NCBI RefSeq assembly: GCF_900105885.1
Contig: NZ_LT629780.1
Span: 1-64,000 of the forward strand
Reading direction: 5' to 3'
DNA: 64,000 nucleotides
Source of the DNA: Pseudomonas guangdongensis
GTDB lineage: Bacteria; Pseudomonadota; Gammaproteobacteria; Pseudomonadales; Pseudomonadaceae
This document shows, in pieces, positions 59,884-64,000 of this stretch (its first letter is position 1; each line of letters starts with the position of its first letter). Under the pieces are notes generated by a model. The model ran no database searches, was not told the DNA's origin, and saw nothing but the letters and a program-made list of their open reading frames with translations. The position numbers and the translations under genes were made by a program.

Positions 59884-60882
59884 TCACCAGCCCACGCCCA
59901 CACCGAAGGTGTAGCGCGCCTCGTCCACATCGCCCAGCTCGCTGCGCAACTGGTCCCACTCGCCCTTGAGCTGCAGCGCCGCCCAGCTGTTGAGCCGGTA
60001 ACGCAGGCCCAGAGCCGTTTCCAGCTTGTAGTCGATGACATGGTCGAAGGGCGCCCCCAGTTCGCCATGGCTGAACAGCTCGACGCGCTTGCCAAACAGG
60101 TGGCGGTTGTAGTCCCACTTGACGCCCAGGGCATAGAGATGCTCCTTGCCGCCGGCGGCGAAGGCGAAATCGTGGCGGTTGAGCAGGGTCGCCAGGGAGA
60201 AGGCGCCCAGCGAGTCGTCCCAGAACTGGTAGCCCGGCCCGCTGCCCAGGGTGCGCTGCAATGCCAGCGCATCGACCCGGTCGCGCTGGTACTCGAACTT
60301 GCCCTGCCAGAACCAGTGCTCGTCGAGGAAACGGTCGAGAGCGTACTCGCCGCCCACGTTGTCGGCGCTCTTCACCCCGTTCTTGAACTCGCGCTCGAAG
60401 CCGCCGGTGAGGTTGTGCCGCCACAGGGCGTGGCGCGCGCTGGTCTTGAAGTCCAGCTCGAAGTCCTCGACATCCTTGGCGGCCTTCTCGTACTCCAGGG
60501 CCAGGTCGATGCGCCCGCTCCATATCCAGTCCTCGACCAGCGGACGCGGCGGCAGGATCTGGCGGATCTCGCGCAGCGCGAGCGGGCGCGCGGGCACCTC
60601 GTGCAGCGCCACCCGGCCCGCCGCCGCGCGCTGCAGGCCCCGCGTCTGCACGCGGCGGCCATCGGCGCGCTGAATCAATAGCGTCTGCGCGCTGTCCAGG
60701 CTGGCCACCTGCTTCCAGTCGAGGGTCACGCTGCCGGCATAGGCCGTCTCGATCAGCAGCTTGCCGCCATCGAGCAGCTGGATGCGCCCGCTCAGGCGGT
60801 CGCCGTTGTTCAGCCAGACGGTATCGCCCCAGGCGGACGGCAACAGGGCGCACAACACAACGGAGAGCAGGAAACGGAACAT
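59884..60882 (-). CDS. DUF481 family outer-membrane beta-barrel-like protein (YdiY)
   Basis: 332 residues: signal peptide (MFRFLLSVVLCALLPSAWG), an N-terminal beta domain (DTVWLNNGDRLSGRIQLLDG), and a C-terminal half of alternating beta strands (RHNLTGGFEREFKNG, RDRVDALALQRTLGSGPGYQ) ending with GVGVGW, a terminal aromatic as in outer-membrane proteins. Matches DUF481/YdiY, a salt-induced outer-membrane protein family of unknown function. The ribosome-binding site is weak. Confidence 0.82.
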   Translation of the reverse strand: MFRFLLSVVLCALLPSAWGDTVWLNNGDRLSGRIQLLDGGKLLIETAYAGSVTLDWKQVASLDSAQTLLIQRADGRRVQTRGLQRAAAGRVALHEVPARPLALREIRQILPPRPLVEDWIWSGRIDLALEYEKAAKDVEDFELDFKTSARHALWRHNLTGGFEREFKNGVKSADNVGGEYALDRFLDEHWFWQGKFEYQRDRVDALALQRTLGSGPGYQFWDDSLGAFSLATLLNRHDFAFAAGGKEHLYALGVKWDYNRHLFGKRVELFSHGELGAPFDHVIDYKLETALGLRYRLNSWAALQLKGEWDQLRSELGDVDEARYTFGVGVGW

Positions 60883-60993
60883 GCACGGACTTCGGCGTAG
60901 GAGCGGGCGCGCATTATAGAATGAGGCGCCGCGCCGGCGACCGCCCGGCACAGCAAGCACCGCACTCCCCGGCGCCGGATCACGGAGACCGCC

Positions 60994-61338
60994 ATGCCCG
61001 CAACCGCCGACGACCCCGTACAGAACCGCAAGGCGGCGCTCTACGCCGCGCTCGCCGAGCTGCCGGCGGGCCAGGTGATCAGCTACGGCCAGCTCGCCGC
61101 ACTGGCCGGACTCGGCCGCGCCGCCCGCTGGGTCGGTCGCTGCCTGAGTCAGTTGCCGGAGGATAGCCGCCTGCCCTGGCATCGGGTGGTGGCCGCCGGC
61201 GGTCGCCTGAGCCTGCCGCCCGGCAGCCCGGCCGGCGACGAGCAGCGCCGACGTCTGGCCGCCGAGGGAATCGCCGTGCATGGCGGGCGCCTCGACATCC
61301 GTCGCTACGGCTGGCATCCGCCGCGGCAGAGCGGTTAG
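60994..61338 (+). CDS. Alkyltransferase-like (ATL) DNA-repair protein
   Basis: 114-residue protein of the MGMT C-terminal fold: LAELPAGQVISYGQLAALAG (about 20-39), the arginine finger region ARWVGRCLSQ, and the active-site loop PWHRVV in which Trp62 replaces the alkyl-accepting Cys of MGMT (PCHRV). ATL proteins bind O6-alkylguanine without repairing it and pass lesions to nucleotide excision repair. It stands between the divergent DUF481 gene and ampG. Confidence 0.92.
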   Translation: MPATADDPVQNRKAALYAALAELPAGQVISYGQLAALAGLGRAARWVGRCLSQLPEDSRLPWHRVVAAGGRLSLPPGSPAGDEQRRRLAAEGIAVHGGRLDIRRYGWHPPRQSG

Positions 61339-61372
61339 AGTGCGCGCTTTCCTTTGCCTTTCGTAGCCTTCC

Positions 61373-62917
61373 ATGCCCCATAGAACCTGGCGCGAAGCCT
61401 TCGCCACCTATGCCAGCCCCGCGGCCCTGGCACTCCTGCTGCTCGGCTTCGCCGCCGGTCTGCCGATGGTGCTGGTGTTTTCCACCCTGTCGGTGTGGCT
61501 GCGCGAAGCCGGGGTGGCCCGCGAGACCATCGGCTACGCCAGCCTGATCGGCCTGGCCTACGCCTTCAAGTGGGTGTGGTCGCCGCTGCTCGACCAGTGG
61601 CGCCTGCCGCTGCTCGGCCGTCTCGGCCGGCGCCGCTCCTGGCTGGCGCTGTCGCAGCTGCTGGTCGCCGCCGGCCTGGCCGCGATGGCGCTGTTCGACC
61701 CGCAGACCCACCTGGCCTGGCTGATCGCCGTGGCGGTGCTGGTGGCCTTCGCCTCGGCCACCCAGGACATCGCCCTCGACGCCTATCGCCTGGAGATCGC
61801 CGAGAACACCCAGCAGGCGGCGCTCGCCGCCTGCTACACCACCGGCTACCGGGTGGCCATGCTGCTGGCCAGCGCCGGTGCGCTGTTCGTCGCCGAGGGC
61901 TTCGGCTCGGTGGGCGGCAGCTACCTGTACCCGGCCTGGGCCAGCACCTACCTGCTGTTCGCCCTGCTGATGCTGCCCGGCCTGCTCACCACCCTGTGGA
62001 TGCCCGAACCGCCGGTGCCGCAGCAGACCCAGCAGAGCGCCGCGCGCTACGGGCTGAGCCACCAACTGATCTCGGTGCTGGTGCTGATCGTGCTGCTGAT
62101 CTCGGTGCCGGCGATGTTCACCCAGCTCTACCACAGCGGCGTGGACGGGGTGTTCAGCAGCCGGGTGACCCTGCTCGACCTGATCCTCGACGACCGCGCC
62201 TTCCTGCGCTTCACCCTCTACACCCTGCTCACCCTGCTGTGCCTGTCGTCCTTCGGCCGCCGCGGCCTGGCGCCGGTGCTGACGCCGATCAGCGACTTCA
62301 TCCAGCGCTACCGCTGGCAGGCGCTGGTGCTGCTCGGACTGATCGCCACCTACCGGATGTCGGACACGGTGATGGGGGTGATGGCCAACGTGTTCTACAT
62401 CGACCTGGGCTTCTCCAAGGACCAGATCGCCAGCGTCAGCAAGCTGTTCGGCCTGGTGATGACCCTGCTCGGCGCCGGGGTCGGCGGCGTGCTGATCGCC
62501 CGCTTCGGCATCCTGCCGATCCTGTTCATCGGCGGCCTGGCCTCGGCGGCGACCAACCTGCTGTTCGCCATGCTCTCCGGCATGGGCCCCAACCTGCAGA
62601 TGCTGGTGTTCACCATCTCGGCGGACAACTTCAGCGGCGGCCTGGCCACCGCGGCCTTCGTCGCCTACCTGTCGAGCCTGACCAACCTGCAGTTCTCCGC
62701 CACCCAGTACGCCCTGCTCAGCTCGATCATGCTGCTGCTGCCGCGCCTGATGGGCGGCTACTCGGGGGTGATGGTGGAGAAGCTCGGCTACGCCGACTTC
62801 TTCCTAGTCACCGCGCTGATCGGCGTACCGACCCTGCTGCTGATCGGCCTGCAGTGGGGCCGCGAGCGGCGCCAGCCACTCCCGGCGCCGGCCACCGGCG
62901 AGTCGCCGCCGCACTGA
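61373..62917 (+). CDS. ampG: Muropeptide MFS transporter AmpG
   Basis: Inner-membrane permease importing GlcNAc-anhydroMurNAc peptides for cell-wall recycling and ampC induction. The 514 residues have 12 or more transmembrane helices with AmpG landmarks: LLLGFAAGLPMVLVFSTLSV (about 22-41), FASATQDIALDAYRLE, and SRVTLLDLILDD in the periplasmic loop. Length is typical of shorter AmpG forms. It begins 34 bp after the ATL gene and may be co-transcribed with it; a strong terminator follows. Confidence 0.92.
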   Translation: MPHRTWREAFATYASPAALALLLLGFAAGLPMVLVFSTLSVWLREAGVARETIGYASLIGLAYAFKWVWSPLLDQWRLPLLGRLGRRRSWLALSQLLVAAGLAAMALFDPQTHLAWLIAVAVLVAFASATQDIALDAYRLEIAENTQQAALAACYTTGYRVAMLLASAGALFVAEGFGSVGGSYLYPAWASTYLLFALLMLPGLLTTLWMPEPPVPQQTQQSAARYGLSHQLISVLVLIVLLISVPAMFTQLYHSGVDGVFSSRVTLLDLILDDRAFLRFTLYTLLTLLCLSSFGRRGLAPVLTPISDFIQRYRWQALVLLGLIATYRMSDTVMGVMANVFYIDLGFSKDQIASVSKLFGLVMTLLGAGVGGVLIARFGILPILFIGGLASAATNLLFAMLSGMGPNLQMLVFTISADNFSGGLATAAFVAYLSSLTNLQFSATQYALLSSIMLLLPRLMGGYSGVMVEKLGYADFFLVTALIGVPTLLLIGLQWGRERRQPLPAPATGESPPH

Positions 62918-62929
62918 ACGGGTCATGAT

Positions 62930-62963
62930 GCAAAAGGCCGATCCCGGAGGATCGGCCTTTTGC
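62930..62963. terminator. Bidirectional terminator between ampG and mscS
   Basis: A perfect 15-bp inverted repeat (GCAAAAGGCCGATCC / GGATCGGCCTTTTGC, 4-nt loop), with AAAA and TTTT arms. It lies between convergent genes. Confidence 0.9.
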
Positions 62964-62982
62964 AGGGTGGCGGCGCCGCGAC

Positions 62983-63822
62983 TCAGTTGCCGGGCTGCAC
63001 CAGATGCACTACCCGCTGCGGAAAGGGAATGCCGATGCCGGCATCGGCCAGCTGCTCCTTGGCCCGCTCGGTGAACTCGAAGGTCACCGCCCAGAAGTCG
63101 ACGGTATCCACCCACACCCGCAGCGACAGGTTGACCGCGTTGTCGCCCAGTCCGGTCACCCAGACCACCGGCGCCGGCTCGGCCAGCACGCGCGGGTCGG
63201 CGGCAATCGCCAGCAGCACCTCGCGGGCGCGCTTGATGTCGCTGGCGTAGTCGATGCCGATGTTGATGTCGACACGCCGACGCCCTTCGCGCGAGTGGTT
63301 GACGATGGTGCCGTTGGACAGGCTGCCGTTGGGCACGATCACCGTCTTGTTGTCGCCGGTCTTCAGCACCGTATGGAAGATCTGGATGCTGTCCACGCTG
63401 CCGGCCACGCCCTGCGCCTCGATCCAGTCGCCGATGCGGAACGGCCGGAAGAACAGGATCAGCACGCCGCCGGCGAAGTTGGCCAGGCTGCCCTGCAGGG
63501 CCAGGCCGATGGCCAGGCCGGCGGCGCCGAGGGCGGCGATGAACGAGGTGGTTTCCACGCCGACCATCGAGGCCACGCTGATCAGCAGCATGACCTTGAG
63601 GGCGATGCCGGCCAGGCTGCCGACGAAGCCGGTCAACGCCTTGTCGACGCTGCGCGCGGCCAGCAGGTTGCCGACCCGGCGGGTCAGCTTGCCGATCAGC
63701 CACCAGCCGACCAGCAGGGTCAGCAGCGCCAGGGTCAGCTTGCCGCCGTACTCCAGCAGGATCGGCAACCAGCTCTCCGACAGCCTGACCAGTTCCTGCA
63801 CGTTCAGATCCAGGGGCTCCAT
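62983..63822 (-). CDS. mscS: Small-conductance mechanosensitive channel MscS (YggB)
   Basis: 279-residue MscS-type channel that opens under membrane tension to relieve hypo-osmotic stress. Features: TM1 and TM2 in the first 90 residues, pore-lining TM3 ALGAAGLAIGLALQGSLANF (about 97-116), the beta domain FFRPFRIGDWIEAQGVAGSV, and NGTIVNHSREGRRRVDI leading to the C-terminal cage. AAGGAG lies 7 nt before the ATG at 63822. It is convergent with ampG. Confidence 0.95.
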   Translation of the reverse strand: MEPLDLNVQELVRLSESWLPILLEYGGKLTLALLTLLVGWWLIGKLTRRVGNLLAARSVDKALTGFVGSLAGIALKVMLLISVASMVGVETTSFIAALGAAGLAIGLALQGSLANFAGGVLILFFRPFRIGDWIEAQGVAGSVDSIQIFHTVLKTGDNKTVIVPNGSLSNGTIVNHSREGRRRVDINIGIDYASDIKRAREVLLAIAADPRVLAEPAPVVWVTGLGDNAVNLSLRVWVDTVDFWAVTFEFTERAKEQLADAGIGIPFPQRVVHLVQPGN

Positions 63823-63853
63823 GACACATCTCCTTCTGTGAGGGCGGCCGCGC

Positions 63854-63902
63854 GCCCTGCCCGCTCGTCGCGGGCAGGGCTGCAGCTTCGCAAGCGCGAA
63901 GC
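63854..63902. other. Two tandem perfect hairpins
   Basis: GCCCTGCCCG / CGGGCAGGGC (63854-63880) and GCTTCGC / GCGAAGC (63885-63902) lie in the gap between mscS and the next minus-strand gene. Neither has a T run; they may end the upstream transcript or be REP-like. Confidence 0.4.
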
Positions 63903-63982
63903 CAGGCGGCACAGGGATAGGGGAAGGGTGGACGTCGCCACCCGGCGTAAAGTTCCGGGCGGCGGTGAACGGCGGGCGGCGA

Positions 63983-64000
63983 TCAGTCGCGGAAGTTGTT
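63983..64000 (-). CDS. yajQ: Last five codons of a probable YajQ-family protein
   Basis: The final 18 bases, read on the minus strand, give NNFRD followed by TGA. This is the C terminus of YajQ-family nucleotide-binding proteins (ending ...NFRD), and yajQ follows mscS in P. aeruginosa from memory. The remainder lies beyond position 64000, so the call is provisional. Confidence 0.5.
   Translation of the reverse strand, partial: NNFRD

Overview
The window is chromosomal DNA of a Pseudomonas-like gammaproteobacterium. Base composition is very GC-rich by eye, genes are tightly packed in operons, and the order of most genes matches, from memory, two separate stretches of the P. aeruginosa chromosome. 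The first runs from queC and tol-pal through ruvABC, aspS, the oprD locus and proS to wrbA. The second runs from fumarase through olsBA, xenB, sodB, bifA, icmP, mexVW and colRS to groESL, ampG and yajQ. The join lies in the 299-bp gap before the fumarase gene (about 29.1-29.4 kb). No rRNA, tRNA, CRISPR array, insertion sequence or prophage was recognised.

Layout. 1-6.7 kb (minus): queuosine precursor genes queC (partial) and queE, then the Tol-Pal envelope operon ybgC-tolQ-tolR-tolA-tolB-pal-cpoB, ended by a terminator. 6.8-11.9 kb (minus): ruvC-ruvA-ruvB, yebC and aspS. 12.0-13.5 kb (plus): a Dps-like ferritin and a membrane-anchored cold-shock-domain protein. 13.5-14.1 kb (minus): slyX and a HIT protein. 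14.2-20.8 kb (minus): an OmpR/QseC-type two-component pair, and upstream of it a five-gene operon encoding a thermostable-hemolysin-family protein, an adenylate-forming ligase, a haem-oxygenase-like diiron protein, an SDR and a TPR protein. 21-28.3 kb: OprD-family porin, proS, a lipoprotein, TlpA-like thioredoxin, YihY, and arsC-wrbA-DUF2069. 28.3-33.3 kb: enoyl-CoA hydratase, class I fumarase, a 33-codon small ORF, a cardiolipin-synthase-like PLD protein and a diiron metallo-beta-lactamase-fold protein. 33.4-36.6 kb: olsBA (ornithine lipids) and an ArsR regulator with an old-yellow-enzyme reductase. 36.6-42.6 kb: coiled-coil membrane protein, small hypothetical, argP/lysE divergent pair, sodB, bifA. 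42.7-48.0 kb: imelysin / dihaem / imelysin / DUF1513 iron-linked cluster. 48-52.2 kb: RND efflux pair. 52.3-55.9 kb (minus): colR-colS, methyltransferase, inaA-type kinase and a small membrane protein. 56-58.7 kb (minus): groES-groEL and fxsA. 59-64 kb: SDR, DUF481 protein, alkyltransferase-like protein, AmpG permease, MscS channel and the last codons of a probable yajQ.

Most of the window is core envelope, DNA-repair and stress housekeeping. The least understood part is the 16.4-20.8 kb operon: its genes overlap or nearly abut, it ends in a clear terminator, and its promoter region carries a TTAA-N7-TTAA element of the type bound by PmrA/QseB regulators, while a regulator of that family is encoded immediately downstream. 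I read this as a self-regulated, uncharacterised acyl-derived small-molecule or lipid pathway. Several other promoters carry readable signals: a four-repeat Pho-box array before olsBA, a ColR box before the methyltransferase-inaA pair, a near-perfect sigma-32 promoter before groES, and Fur-like palindromes before the imelysin cluster.
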